DNA of 64,000 nucleotides from Pseudomonadota bacterium (GTDB taxonomy: Bacteria > Desulfobacterota > Desulfovibrionia > Desulfovibrionales > Desulfovibrionaceae): positions 1 to 64,000 of the forward strand of contig JAHIUD010000072.1 of NCBI GenBank assembly GCA_018817515.1, in the 5' to 3' direction. This document shows, one piece after another, positions 55,146 to 64,000 of the stretch. Position numbers and translations under genes: made by a program. The notes under the pieces are model-generated. The model worked only from the letters and a program-made list of their open reading frames with translations, did no database searches and was not told where the DNA came from. How positions within the stretch are numbered: position 1 is the first letter of the stretch; every line of letters begins with the position of its first letter.

Positions 55146-55324
55146 GCCCTCCGCCCTGCGCTGCGCACCTCTTGCAGGCGCGGGACAACCTTGCCGCCGT
55201 GGGCGCTTTGCAGTACCTTGCGGGTGATACGCCTCGCATGGCCCATCGTTGCGGCCACTGTTGCGGCCTCTCGCCCGGGTGTTGCCCGTACCAACAACCT
55301 TGAGCACAGGGGGAGCCTCCGCGC

Positions 55325-56965
55325 ATGTCACCGCTGCTGCTCCTCGTCCTGGCCCTGATCCTGAGCGCCTCGGTCTCTGCGCTGCTGGTCCGGGCCAGCA
55401 CCCACGCGGCCAAGGGCTTCATGGACCAGCCGGGCCACCGCAAGGTCCACGACCACCCCATCCCGCGCACGGGCGGCATTGCCGTCTTCGTTGGCGCCGT
55501 GGCGCCCATGCTGAGTCAGCTCGGGCTGGACCGGCTGCTCACCGGTTTTGCCGCAGGCGCGGTGATCCTGGTCATCTTCGGCATGGTCGACGACTACCGG
55601 GGTCTGGACTTCCGGCTCAAGTTCCTGGGCCAGCTTCTGGCCTGCACTGTGATGGTGCTGCTCTCCGGCCTGGGCATCCATACCCTGGGCGAGTTGTGGC
55701 CAGGGGTGGAGGTGGGCCTGGGCGCCCTGTGGCCGGTTGCCACGATCTTCTTCCTGCTCACGGCCATCAACGCGGTGAACTTCAGCGACGGGCTCGACGG
55801 CCTTGCCGGCGGCATCAGCCTGCTCATCCTGGCCTGCGTGGCGCTCATGGCCTTTTTTTCCGAGCAGCCGACGGTGCTGGTCATCAGCCTCTGCGCCGTG
55901 GGCGGGCTCATCGGCTTCCTCAGGCTCAACGTGCACCCGGCCGTGATCTTCATGGGCGACACGGGCAGCCAGTTTCTGGGCTACACCTTGGGCGTGTGCC
56001 TCATCGCCCTGACCCAGCAGCACAGCATCTACAGCCCGGTGCTGCCGCTCTTCCTCCTCGGCACGCCCCTGCTCGACCTGATCATGGTCGTCTACCAGCG
56101 CCTGGCCAAGGGCCAGAGCCCCTTTCGGCCGGACCAAAACCACCTGCACCACAAGCTGCTGCTCAACGGCCTGGACCACGCCCAGTCCGTGACCTTGATC
56201 CATGCGGGCAACCTGCTCATGCTGGCCCTGGGGTTCTCCCTGCGCTTCTCACGCGACTACCTGCTGGCCGGCATCTACGTGGGGCTGGTGAGCGCGCTTT
56301 TGTGCATCATCAGCGGCATCCGCAGAAGCTACCCCCTGCGCGTGCGCATCCAGGAGCTGCTGCACACCGGCTTCCGGGCGCTGGTGGCCGGGGCCATACC
56401 GCTTTACAGCCCCCCGGCGCTGGTGCGCGCCGCGTGGCTGATCTTCGCCAGCACCTTTGCGGCCACCTTCCTGTTTCTCCCTGTTTTGGCCGTCAACCTG
56501 GACAACCGCCTTGGCGCTGGCTTCCTGGCCGTTGCCGTGGTCGGCGCCCTGCTCTACAAGACGAGCCCGCGCTGGTTCGACCAGTATCTGCGCCTGGCCG
56601 CATACTCCACTCTGCTCGTGGTGGTCATCACCCACGCCAACGCGGAGCTCCCCGCGAGCCTGGCGAGCCAGATCGACCGGGGCCTGTTCATCGCCCTGGG
56701 CATCGCCTACTGCGCTTATGTTGTGCTCAGCCGCGAGCACCTGCGCCCGGACGGCATGGACACCCTGCTCATCGCCATCGCGGTGTTCGCCCTGTTCACC
56801 CCCATCACGGAGCGCTTCCCCTCGGCCCAGGTGGTCCTGGCCAAGACCCTGCTCGGCGGGCTGTGCATCAATCTCGTGATGAACAAGCTGGACAGCTTCC
56901 GCAGGCCCTTCGCCTTGCTGTGTCTGGCGTCCTGCCTTGCCATCTTCACGCGTTCAGTGTTATAA
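55325..56965 (+). CDS. WecA/MraY-type undecaprenyl-phosphate sugar-1-phosphate transferase
   Basis: The 546-residue membrane protein has the family motifs GHRKVHDHPIPRTGGIAVF, GMVDDYRGLDFRLKFLGQ, AINAVNFSDGLDGLAGG (about 150), FMGDTGSQFLGYTLG and the cytoplasmic RPDQNHLHHKLL (about 271). It transfers a hexosamine-1-phosphate to the C55 carrier to begin EPS synthesis. About 200 extra residues after the core (from about 340) add more transmembrane helices, not found in E. coli WecA (about 370 residues). Function of the extension unknown. The 1004-codon ORF in another frame is a shadow. Confidence 0.9.
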   Translation: MSPLLLLVLALILSASVSALLVRASTHAAKGFMDQPGHRKVHDHPIPRTGGIAVFVGAVAPMLSQLGLDRLLTGFAAGAVILVIFGMVDDYRGLDFRLKFLGQLLACTVMVLLSGLGIHTLGELWPGVEVGLGALWPVATIFFLLTAINAVNFSDGLDGLAGGISLLILACVALMAFFSEQPTVLVISLCAVGGLIGFLRLNVHPAVIFMGDTGSQFLGYTLGVCLIALTQQHSIYSPVLPLFLLGTPLLDLIMVVYQRLAKGQSPFRPDQNHLHHKLLLNGLDHAQSVTLIHAGNLLMLALGFSLRFSRDYLLAGIYVGLVSALLCIISGIRRSYPLRVRIQELLHTGFRALVAGAIPLYSPPALVRAAWLIFASTFAATFLFLPVLAVNLDNRLGAGFLAVAVVGALLYKTSPRWFDQYLRLAAYSTLLVVVITHANAELPASLASQIDRGLFIALGIAYCAYVVLSREHLRPDGMDTLLIAIAVFALFTPITERFPSAQVVLAKTLLGGLCINLVMNKLDSFRRPFALLCLASCLAIFTRSVL

Positions 56966-57007
56966 ATCTACTGGATAGGACATCAATAAAGACGCAGGAG
57001 TTCTTCC

Positions 57008-59398
57008 TTGAAAAAAGCCCTCCACCTCCTGGCCCTGACCGCGTTGTGCCTGGCCCTGCTGGCCTGCGGCTCCTCCCAGGACCGCCGCGACTCCTTCTAT
57101 GCCAAAGCCCAGCAGCTCGAAGCCGAGGGCAAGCACCAGGAGGCCCAGGTCGAACTCAAGAACGCCATCAAGATCGATCCCAAGTTCGCCAAAGGCTATT
57201 CACTCCTGGGCAGCGTGCAACTGCAGGAACGCAACTGGCCCGGCGCCTTCTCCAGCTTCCAGCGGGCGGCGGAACTCGACCCCGAGGACTTGAGCGCCCA
57301 GCTTGGCATGTGCAAGCTCTACCTCATGACGCGCAACCTGGACAAAGCCGAGGCCAAGGCCGACCTTATCCTGGCCAAACAGCCCGGGCATGTGGAGGCG
57401 GGCGTCATCAAGTCCATCGCCCTGACCAAGCAGGACCGCGTGCCCGAGGCCCTGGCCATGCTGGAGAAGCTGCAACAGGCCAACCCGGACAACCCCGACG
57501 TGTTCATCGCGCGCAGCGAGGCCTACTCGGCCAAGAAGGACATGCCCGCCGCCGAGCAGGTGCTGCTCCAGGGCCTGGAAAAGAACCCCAAGCACCTGCT
57601 GCTGAACCTGCAGCTCGCCAACCTCTACTCACACGAGGGGCGCAAGGACGAGGCCGAAAAACGCTTCAGCGACATCGTGGCCCTGGACCCGAACAACGCC
57701 GCCGCCAACATGCTGCTGGTGAACTTCTATTTCCAGTCCGGCCAGCAGGACAAGGCCACCCAGGCCCTATCGGTCCTGGCGCAGCGCTATCCCAAGGAAG
57801 CCAGCTACCGCATCTCCCAGGCCCAGTCGGCCATGGCCGCTGGCAAGCCCGCCGAGGCCGAGGGCATCCTGACCAACGGCCTCAAGGACATTCCGGACTC
57901 AAACGAGCTGCGCCTGGCCCTGGCCGAGCAGTACCTGCGCTCCGGCCAGTTCGCCAAGGTGGAGCCCGTGGTCCAGGTGATGATCGACCGCGACCCCAAC
58001 CACCCGCAGACCGTGACCGCGCGCCGGCTCCTGGCCAACGCCTACCTGGCCGCGCAGCAGCCGGACAAGGCCCGGGTCCAGCTCGACGCGCTGTTCAAAC
58101 GCAACCCCAGGGACACCGAGGGCCGCCTCATCGCGGGCGCGCTGGACATGCAGACCGGCAAGACCCGCGAGGCCATCGTGGCCCTGCGCGAGGTGGTCGA
58201 CGCCGATCCGAAGAACCTTCGCGGCGCGGAGCTTTTGGCCCGCGCGCACATCAAGAACAATGAGCCCGCCCTGGCCGAGACCGTGCTGACCAAGTTCGTG
58301 GCCGACAACCCGGAAAACAGCCAGGCGCGCATGATGCTGGCCGAGACCCTGCTGGGCCTGGGCAAGACCGAACGCGCCCTGAGCGAGCTTTCCTCCATGG
58401 CCGGGCCGGAGCAAAAGAACCCGGCCGTGTTCCTGGCCATGGGCGACATGTACGCCCAGAAGCAGAACATCGGCGCGGCCAAAAACGCCTACAAGCGCGC
58501 CACTGAGGTCGCGCCCAAGGACCCCGCCGCATACGTCAAGCTCGGCCGCCTGCTCTGGGCCACAAGGGACGCGCGCGGCGCCATGGCCGCCTTTGACCAG
58601 GCTCTGGCCGTGGCGCCCGGCTCCCGCGACGCCGCCGAGGCCAAGACCGGCCTTTTGATGCAGGAGAAGCGCGCGCCCGAGGCCCAGGCCTTCGCCAGGC
58701 AGCTCCTGGCCGCCAAGCCGGACGACGCCTTCGTGCACACGCTCCTGGGCCGCATCCTGATGGACTCCGGCGACATGGCCGGGGCCGAGCAGGAACTGTC
58801 CAAGGCCGTGCAGCTCGCCTCGGACGTGCCCGCCCCGTATCACTATCTGGGCATGCTCTACATCCGCCAGGGCAAGCTCGACGCAGGCATCGGCAAGTAC
58901 CGCGAGGCCTTTGCCGCCAGCCCGGACAACGTCGCGGCTGGCCTCGCCCTGGCCATGCTCCTGCAACTGAACAACAACCGCGCCGAGGCCATCAGCGTCT
59001 ACGAGAAGGTCCTGGCCAAGAAGCCGGACTACACCCCGGCGGTGAACAACCTGGCCTACCTCTACGCCGACGGCGAGCCCAGCCCCGCCGAGCTCGCCAA
59101 GGCCCAGGCGCTGGCCGAGAAGCTCAAGGCTGTGGACGCGCCCATCAGCTACGACACCATCGGCTGGGTGCAGTTCAAGCTCGGCAACAAGGAGGAGGCG
59201 CTGAAGTACCTCCTGCGCGCCTGGGACAAGGCCAACGGCCTGCCCACGGTGGCCTACCACCTGGCTGCAGTCTACCAGGCCAAGGGCGACACCGCCACCG
59301 CGGCCAAGTGGCTGGAGAAGTCCCTGGCGGGCAAGGCGCAGTTCCCGGAGCGCGCCCTGGCCACGGCTGAACTGGCCAAGCTGCGCGGCAGGAAGTAG
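57008..59398 (+). CDS. prsT: PrsT-type TPR lipoprotein
   Basis: A TTG start at 57008 with AGGAG seven bases upstream gives 796 residues. The signal peptide ends in a lipobox LLAC-GSS. The rest is about 20 tetratricopeptide repeats (AKAQQLEAEGKHQEAQVELKNAIKIDPKFAKGYSLLGSV and many others). This corresponds to the PEP-CTERM-system TPR lipoprotein PrsT (TIGR02917-like), thought to scaffold EPS or matrix assembly in the periplasm. Confidence 0.9.
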   Translation: MKKALHLLALTALCLALLACGSSQDRRDSFYAKAQQLEAEGKHQEAQVELKNAIKIDPKFAKGYSLLGSVQLQERNWPGAFSSFQRAAELDPEDLSAQLGMCKLYLMTRNLDKAEAKADLILAKQPGHVEAGVIKSIALTKQDRVPEALAMLEKLQQANPDNPDVFIARSEAYSAKKDMPAAEQVLLQGLEKNPKHLLLNLQLANLYSHEGRKDEAEKRFSDIVALDPNNAAANMLLVNFYFQSGQQDKATQALSVLAQRYPKEASYRISQAQSAMAAGKPAEAEGILTNGLKDIPDSNELRLALAEQYLRSGQFAKVEPVVQVMIDRDPNHPQTVTARRLLANAYLAAQQPDKARVQLDALFKRNPRDTEGRLIAGALDMQTGKTREAIVALREVVDADPKNLRGAELLARAHIKNNEPALAETVLTKFVADNPENSQARMMLAETLLGLGKTERALSELSSMAGPEQKNPAVFLAMGDMYAQKQNIGAAKNAYKRATEVAPKDPAAYVKLGRLLWATRDARGAMAAFDQALAVAPGSRDAAEAKTGLLMQEKRAPEAQAFARQLLAAKPDDAFVHTLLGRILMDSGDMAGAEQELSKAVQLASDVPAPYHYLGMLYIRQGKLDAGIGKYREAFAASPDNVAAGLALAMLLQLNNNRAEAISVYEKVLAKKPDYTPAVNNLAYLYADGEPSPAELAKAQALAEKLKAVDAPISYDTIGWVQFKLGNKEEALKYLLRAWDKANGLPTVAYHLAAVYQAKGDTATAAKWLEKSLAGKAQFPERALATAELAKLRGRK

Positions 59399-59470
59399 CC
59401 GCCCGTGACGCGCGGGCGCACCTCCGACGCGCAGCCCCCGCGCCAGACCCGCAGGAGCGCCCGAGAGCCC

Positions 59471-60721
59471 ATGAAGCGCATCATCTTCATCAACCGCTTC
59501 TTCCACCCGGACCTGGCCCCCACGGCGCAGCTCCTGGCCGATGTGGTGGAAGCCCTTGAGAGTGCGGCGACGGGCGCGGACCTCGAAGTGCACGTGATCG
59601 CCAGCAGGCAGTCCTACACCGACCCCAAGGCCGACCTGCCGCGCGAGGGCCGCTTCCACGGCGCCCTGGTGCACCGTTGCTGGTCCACCCGCTTCGGACG
59701 CAAGGCCCTTGCCGGGCGCGCCCTGGACTCCATCTCGTTCATGCTCGCCGCGTGCTTGCGGCTGCTGCGCCTGGCCCGCCCGGGCGATGTCGTCGTGGCC
59801 AAGACCGACCCGCCGCTCATCGCCAGCCTGGCCGCCCTGGTCTGCCGCCAGCGCGGGGCGCGGCTGGTCAACTGGGTGCAGGACCTGTTCCCGGACGTGG
59901 CCGTGAGCCTGGGCGTCATCCGCCCGCTCAGCCTGGCCCACCGTTTCCTCGGCGCCCTGCGCGACATCGCCCTGCGCCAGGCCAGCGTGAACGTGGCCCT
60001 GGGCCTGCGCATGGCCGGGCGCATCGCCGACTGCGGCGTCGCCCCCCGGCGCATCCACGTGCGCCACAACTGGGTGGACAGCGCCCTGGTGGCCCCCCTG
60101 GACCGCGCCGACAACCCCCTGCGCGCGGCCTGGGGCCTGTCGGACCGCTTCGTGGTGGGCTACAGCGGAAATTTCGGCCGCGTGCACGAGTTCGAGACCA
60201 TCCTGGAGGCGGCCCGGCTGCTCGCCAGCGATCCGCTCGCCAGCGGCCCCGGCGTCTGCTTCCTCTTCATCGGCCAGGGTGCGCGCCTGGAGCGGCTCAA
60301 GGTCCGGGTGGGCGAACTGGGACTGGCCAACATCATGTTCCAGGACTACCAGCCGCGCGAGCGCCTGCGGGAGTCCCTGGCCGCGGCCGACGCGCACCTG
60401 GTGTCGCTCTTGCCGGGCATGGAGGGCTGCGTGGTGCCGAGCAAGTTCTATGGCGTGGCGGCGGCGGGCAGGCCCACCCTCTTCGTCGGCGATGCCGACG
60501 GCGAGATAGCCCGGCTGCTGGCCCTGCACGACTGCGGGCTGACCTCAAGCCCCGGCGACGCGGAGGCCCTGGCCGCGCACATCCGCCACCTGGCCGCCAA
60601 CCGGGAGGAAGCCGAGCGCCTGGGCAAGAACGCCCGCGCCGCCACGGATGAACTCTACGCCAAGCCCCTGGCCCTGGCGGACTGGTGCGCGCTGCTGCGT
60701 CGCGTGGCCCACCAGGCCTGA
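59471..60721 (+). CDS. Glycosyltransferase family 4
   Basis: From ATG 59471, 416 residues with a WbuB-like layout: IIFINRFFHPDLAPTAQLLADVVEAL, VNWVQDLFPDVAVSLGVI, VVGYSGNFGRVHEFETILEAARLL, QDYQPRERLRESLAAADAHLVSL and the donor-binding SLLPGMEGCVVPSKFYGVAAAGRPTLFVGD with Glu. It likely adds a nucleotide-sugar-derived residue to the lipid-linked EPS intermediate. The tracked ORF is 22 codons longer without a better ribosome site. Confidence 0.88.
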   Translation: MKRIIFINRFFHPDLAPTAQLLADVVEALESAATGADLEVHVIASRQSYTDPKADLPREGRFHGALVHRCWSTRFGRKALAGRALDSISFMLAACLRLLRLARPGDVVVAKTDPPLIASLAALVCRQRGARLVNWVQDLFPDVAVSLGVIRPLSLAHRFLGALRDIALRQASVNVALGLRMAGRIADCGVAPRRIHVRHNWVDSALVAPLDRADNPLRAAWGLSDRFVVGYSGNFGRVHEFETILEAARLLASDPLASGPGVCFLFIGQGARLERLKVRVGELGLANIMFQDYQPRERLRESLAAADAHLVSLLPGMEGCVVPSKFYGVAAAGRPTLFVGDADGEIARLLALHDCGLTSSPGDAEALAAHIRHLAANREEAERLGKNARAATDELYAKPLALADWCALLRRVAHQA

Positions 60722-60769
60722 CCAGGACCGCACGATCCGACGCAACGCCCAAGCAGGAACAATGAGCAC

Positions 60770-62143
60770 ATGCCGATGAACGAGGCCCCCATGGAACAGG
60801 AAGCACCAGACCAGATCTTGCAGGAGCCCGCAGACAGCGGAATGAGCCTGGGCATGGTCTTTTTTGCGTGCATCCTCTTCGACACGGCCTTTTCCTATTT
60901 TCTTCCCAAAGGCTCCATGTTCCGCGTCAACGCCCTCGCCCCTGTCTACTTCCTGATCATGCTCATGAAGTACGGCTGGAGCAAGGTCATCCCCCCGGCC
61001 AAATACTGCGTGCTGCTGTACCTGTTCGTCATCAGCATAGGCATCGGCTATTTCACCATCCCGCACTTCGTTTACAGTGGGTGGCATTACAATTTCTACG
61101 GGTTCGCCGATGACAAGTTCCTGCTCATCGCCAACGCCGTCTGCGTGTTTCTCATCGGTTACGCCGCCATCGCCAACACCAGCAGCGACGAGAGCGTGGC
61201 CAAGACGTTTCTCTTCGTCGGCCTCGTCTACGGGCTCATTTGCGTCATCGCGCTCAAGCAATGGCTTCCGAACTATTTTCCAATGGATGTAAGCTATTAC
61301 GCAAGCGGCGGGAAGCTTATCAGCAGACCGGCCATAACCACCAACCAAAACTATCAGGTCTACTACCTCTTTCCGGTCATCCTGCCCCTGGCCCTGCAAC
61401 TGCGCTTCGCGCGCTCGGCCCTGTGCCTGGCCGGGGTGGCCTGCGCCGCCTTCACCCTCTTGCGCATCCAGTCCCGCAGCGGCCTGCTGGTCTTCGCCGC
61501 CCTCGGCGTCATCTGCCTTCTGGTCCCGTTCTTCTCCAGAAGCCGCGGGCGCGCCAGGTCCGTTGTCCTCTTCATCTGCTTCGCCCTCGCCCTTCTGGTC
61601 TTCTACGGGACCATACGCGAGGAGAGCGCACACATCCTGAACCGGTTTGCCGACAGGACGGAAACGACCACGTCGGGCAGAATCGTGTCCTTCCTGTACC
61701 TGCTCGAAAAAATCACCGACCTGCGCTGGTGGCTCCCCCAGGGCACCCTCGAATTCCTCAGGGGGCACCAGGTGGAGCCTCACTGCACCCCGACGCTGAT
61801 GTTCTGCGATGCAGGCATGCTCGGCCTGATCTCATGGATCATGCTCATCTGCGCACCGGCCATCGCCCTCATGAGCCGACTGATCCGGGGCGGGGCCACA
61901 GGCAAGACGGCCATGGTCGCCCTGGGCGGCATCGGCTCCCTGGTGCTCCAGCTTTCGCTCCCGGCCCACCTCAACAAGCAGGTCTGGCTCTGGGCTGGAG
62001 CCGTTGTTGCGTGCCTCACCATAGACCACCTGCAATCCAGGCCTGAGCGAGAGGCGCAGATCCCGTGGCCATCCGGACCTGAGCAGCCCAGGCCTGAACA
62101 GTCTGGGCCCGAACAGTCTGGATTTCCACCGCCCAAGGTTTAA
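60770..62143 (+). CDS. O-antigen polymerase/ligase-like membrane protein
   Basis: The 457-residue protein has about 10-12 transmembrane helices and the large periplasmic loop of Wzy/WaaL proteins (TNQNYQVYYLFPVILPLALQL, IQSRSGLLVFAALGVI, ESAHILNRFADRTETTTSGRI). It probably polymerises the EPS repeat unit. The real start may be 60770 or 60776. A 5-codon ORF (60762-60779, MSTCR) with its own GCAGGA site ends in an ATGA overlap with the latter, suggesting reinitiation. The C-terminal tail is Pro/Glu/Gln-rich and repetitive. Confidence 0.82.
   Translation: MPMNEAPMEQEAPDQILQEPADSGMSLGMVFFACILFDTAFSYFLPKGSMFRVNALAPVYFLIMLMKYGWSKVIPPAKYCVLLYLFVISIGIGYFTIPHFVYSGWHYNFYGFADDKFLLIANAVCVFLIGYAAIANTSSDESVAKTFLFVGLVYGLICVIALKQWLPNYFPMDVSYYASGGKLISRPAITTNQNYQVYYLFPVILPLALQLRFARSALCLAGVACAAFTLLRIQSRSGLLVFAALGVICLLVPFFSRSRGRARSVVLFICFALALLVFYGTIREESAHILNRFADRTETTTSGRIVSFLYLLEKITDLRWWLPQGTLEFLRGHQVEPHCTPTLMFCDAGMLGLISWIMLICAPAIALMSRLIRGGATGKTAMVALGGIGSLVLQLSLPAHLNKQVWLWAGAVVACLTIDHLQSRPEREAQIPWPSGPEQPRPEQSGPEQSGFPPPKV
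62078..62122 (+). repeat. 15-base tandem repeat encoding a PEQ(P/S)(R/G) tail
   Basis: Three in-frame 15-base units (cctgagcagcccagg, cctgaacagtctggg, cccgaacagtctgga) encode PEQPR-PEQSG-PEQSG near the C-terminus of the polymerase-like protein. Copy number may vary without a frameshift. Confidence 0.8.
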
Positions 62144-62258
62144 GGCCGTAATCCATATGCCCCCTTGGCGCAGGGGCCAGGGCTATCCCTTTGCCCCTGA
62201 AGAGTATATGTTGCTCCAAAGGACTCAGGAACAATCAATCCCAGGCGTGGAAGGACCT

Positions 62259-63479
62259 ATGCCGGACATCAAAAGCGTTCTTGTCTCCTGCTCCTCGGCC
62301 CCGGACGAAGGCTCCGGCATCTTGGCCTATGCCCAGGAGCTCAGCCTCGGGTTCAAAAAGCAGGGACTGGACGTTCATTTCATGTCGCCCACGCCCAGGT
62401 CGCGCTGTTGGCTTGAGGAGTACGGCATCCTGCACCTCGCCACGGACAAGCTGGCAGACCAGGTGCAAAGCGCCCGCAACGCCTTGGACTATCTGAACCG
62501 GCAGCACATCGACCTTGCCGTGAACAACGACAACCCGGTGCTGCAGAGCATCGCCCCGGCCCTGGCCTGCCCGCTCATCGTGGTGGGGCACCTGAACTCC
62601 ACGGTGATTGCCGCCCTGGCCTGTCACCAGCCCCAATGGACTGACCATGTCGTGGCCATCTCAAACGACATGCTCGCCAACTATGTCAGCAAGCGCAGGC
62701 TCCCTGTCCACAAATGCTCGGTCGTCCGCAACGGCATCGCCGAGCCTCCCCATGTGGCCCAAGCGGCCCAAGCGACCCAGACAAGCAACCCTGGCAGCGG
62801 CGGACACCCCCTCAGGGCGGTATATCTCGGCGGCTTCGACCGCCGCAAAGGCGGCGACCTGATGCTTGAGGCGCTGCGCCTGCCAGGCTGGCAGGAATCC
62901 TTCAGCCTGGATTGGTACGGCGGGCTGCCCGATGGCGCAACGGCCAAGCTTGGCAGAATCCCCGGCGTGCGGCTGTGCGGCAGGGTGCCCAGGGACGAGA
63001 TCCTGAGACGGCTTTCCGGCTATGACGTGCTGCTCTTCCCGTCACGTGCGGAGGGCTGCCCCATGGCGATGCTGGAGGCCATGAGCCAGGGGGTCGTGCC
63101 CATCGCCAGCGACGGTGTCGGGGCCATGCGCGAGATGATCGACAGCGGGCGCCACGGCTACATCTGCCCCCTCAAGGGGTGGCCGGAGCAGATGCTCCAG
63201 TGCGTCGCCCGCCTCAAGGCCGACCCGGCGCGCCTGGAACACATGAAGCACGCCGTCAGGCAACGCTTTCTCAGCGAGTTCCAGGTCGAACGGGTGGTCG
63301 AACGGCTTCTGGAACTCGGACGCCTGCCCACGGTGGACAGGACCCGACGTCCCGAGGTCATTCCCGTGCTGCGCTGGCACCGCATTTCAAGGGCCGAGGC
63401 GGGCGGGCCGAACCTCGTCCACAGGCTCTGTTACCGGCTTGGAATTCTGCGCACAGCGGGAGAACTGCATGTGCGGTGA
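62259..63479 (+). CDS. Glycosyltransferase family 4
   Basis: The start at 62259 (AAGG upstream) gives 406 residues; tracked start is 34 codons earlier. GT4 signs: SSAPDEGSGILAYAQELSLGFKKQGLDVHFMSP, HVVAISNDMLANYV, VVRNGIAEPP, AVYLGGFDRRKGGDLMLEAL and the donor-site LLFPSRAEGCPMAMLEAMSQGVVPIASDGVGAM (EX7E-like). It likely adds one sugar of the EPS repeat. It follows the polymerase-like gene by about 115 bases. Confidence 0.88.
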   Translation: MPDIKSVLVSCSSAPDEGSGILAYAQELSLGFKKQGLDVHFMSPTPRSRCWLEEYGILHLATDKLADQVQSARNALDYLNRQHIDLAVNNDNPVLQSIAPALACPLIVVGHLNSTVIAALACHQPQWTDHVVAISNDMLANYVSKRRLPVHKCSVVRNGIAEPPHVAQAAQATQTSNPGSGGHPLRAVYLGGFDRRKGGDLMLEALRLPGWQESFSLDWYGGLPDGATAKLGRIPGVRLCGRVPRDEILRRLSGYDVLLFPSRAEGCPMAMLEAMSQGVVPIASDGVGAMREMIDSGRHGYICPLKGWPEQMLQCVARLKADPARLEHMKHAVRQRFLSEFQVERVVERLLELGRLPTVDRTRRPEVIPVLRWHRISRAEAGGPNLVHRLCYRLGILRTAGELHVR

Positions 63480-63513
63480 CACGTTCTGGAACATCAAACA
63501 TGAGAGGCGAGCG

Positions 63514-64000
63514 ATGAAACACATCTCCCACTTCCTGGCCAAAGCACTGCTTATCGGCCTGTGTCTTGCGTTGCTGCCGCTTGCGGCTCAAGCCAAACAG
63601 TTTCTGATGTTCGATGGAACGCTGTACTCGGGCAAGCCGAATCTGGCGACCCAGGGCCTGCTGCCCATGACCGTCATCTACCAGAGCTCCTACTGGAAGC
63701 GGGGACAGAACATCAAGCAGCTCCCCCCCAGGGAGCAGGTGCTGGCCCTGGGCAAGACCATTCCGGCCAAGGGCGACTACCTCACTGTGGACGTGGAGCA
63801 TTGGAAGCTGGACAACGTCTCCGACATTGAGATCGTCCAGAATATCGAGCGCTACAAAGCCATCGTCAAGTGGACCAGGGAAGCCTTCCCCGGCAAGAAA
63901 ATCGGCATCTTCGGCCGCCTGCCCATCTGGGACAACTACCGCTGCAACACCGAGCACACCAGCGCGCGGTACTTGCAGTGGCAGGCGGCGAACAAGAAGC
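63514..64000 (+). CDS. Secreted protein, possibly a glycoside-hydrolase-like barrel (cut by window end)
   Basis: Not in the ORF track because no stop is reached. ATG 63514 with GAGAGG upstream begins a signal peptide (MKHISHFLAKALLIGLCLALLPLAAQA), then KQFLMFDGTLYSG...MTVIYQSSYWKRGQNIKQLPPREQV, GDYLTVDVEHWKLDNVS and KIGIFGRLPIWDNYR. The DVEHW strand end and the alternating pattern suggest a TIM-barrel hydrolase, perhaps acting on the EPS, but this is tentative. At least 162 residues are visible; the 3' end is outside. Confidence 0.6.
   Translation, partial: MKHISHFLAKALLIGLCLALLPLAAQAKQFLMFDGTLYSGKPNLATQGLLPMTVIYQSSYWKRGQNIKQLPPREQVLALGKTIPAKGDYLTVDVEHWKLDNVSDIEIVQNIERYKAIVKWTREAFPGKKIGIFGRLPIWDNYRCNTEHTSARYLQWQAANKK

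Noticed and set aside
55249-58263. 1004-codon plus-strand ORF
   Set aside because: It runs in another frame across the WecA-type gene and into prsT; it is low-complexity Pro/Arg/Gly/His-rich, a shadow of GC-rich codons.
57899-60529. 876-codon minus-strand ORF
   Set aside because: Antisense shadow of prsT and the GT4 gene, with no recognisable motifs.

Overview
The window looks like a chromosomal segment from a GC-rich, anaerobic sulfate-reducing bacterium of the Desulfovibrionales. The main reasons are a Tat-exported soluble periplasmic [NiFe] hydrogenase of the Desulfovibrio HynAB type, a lactate permease, CbiK- and CbiR-type corrinoid genes, and the leuS-lptE-holA-radC and ribBA-ribH-nusB gene orders. 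This is inferred from gene content and codon usage; no database search was possible.

Layout. 1-11 kb: a minus-strand trio (NAD(P)-binding/DUF2867 protein, lipoprotein, isochorismatase-like hydrolase), a Cys-rich HD-GYP protein, then a plus-strand run cbiR-cobU-DHH phosphoesterase-polA-cbiK, a single-domain response regulator and a FAH-family hydrolase. 11.4-15.7 kb: rpsB-tsf, a terminator, pyrH-frr-uppS and a DUF2059 exported protein. 16-23.4 kb (minus): ribBA-ribH-nusB-leuS-lptE-holA-radC, in order of transcription. 23.6-28.4 kb (minus): a solute-binding lipoprotein overlapping a membrane diguanylate cyclase, tRNA-Leu(CAG) and citrate synthase. 28.6-34 kb: a Tat-exported four-cluster ferredoxin with a membrane partner (plus), converging through a shared terminator on hynB-hynA-maturation protease-hypC (minus). 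34.2-45.1 kb: a YkgJ/thiamine-binding/iron-sulfur flavoprotein operon, lactate permease, a MoaD-like plus ThiF/HesA-like pair, a GAF-HD-GYP protein, a TrpF-like protein, infA, a cold-shock protein and a hybrid histidine kinase.

45.1-64 kb is an exopolysaccharide region. It begins with GDP-fucose synthase (minus), preceded by what appears to be a 40-codon remnant of gmd. Then come, on the plus strand, Wza-type export protein, outer-membrane barrel, Wzz-type chain-length protein, CpsD-type kinase, AAA ATPase, three PEP-CTERM-like exported proteins, a ribbon-helix-helix/PilZ fusion, a WecA/MraY-type sugar-phosphate transferase, a PrsT-type TPR lipoprotein, two GT4 glycosyltransferases, an O-antigen-polymerase-like protein and a truncated secreted protein at the edge. 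This is the usual component set of an exosortase/PEP-CTERM matrix system, but the exosortase itself is not in the window.

The most notable observations are the RHH-PilZ fusion placed inside the PEP-CTERM/EPS locus, the gmd remnant upstream of fcl, a tandem duplication of the cobU ribosome-binding site and start codon that creates a 24-codon decoy leader, the SBP-diguanylate cyclase gene overlap, and a TrpF-like protein without the expected catalytic cysteine. Cyclic-di-GMP functions recur: one GGEEF enzyme, two HD-GYP proteins and one PilZ protein.
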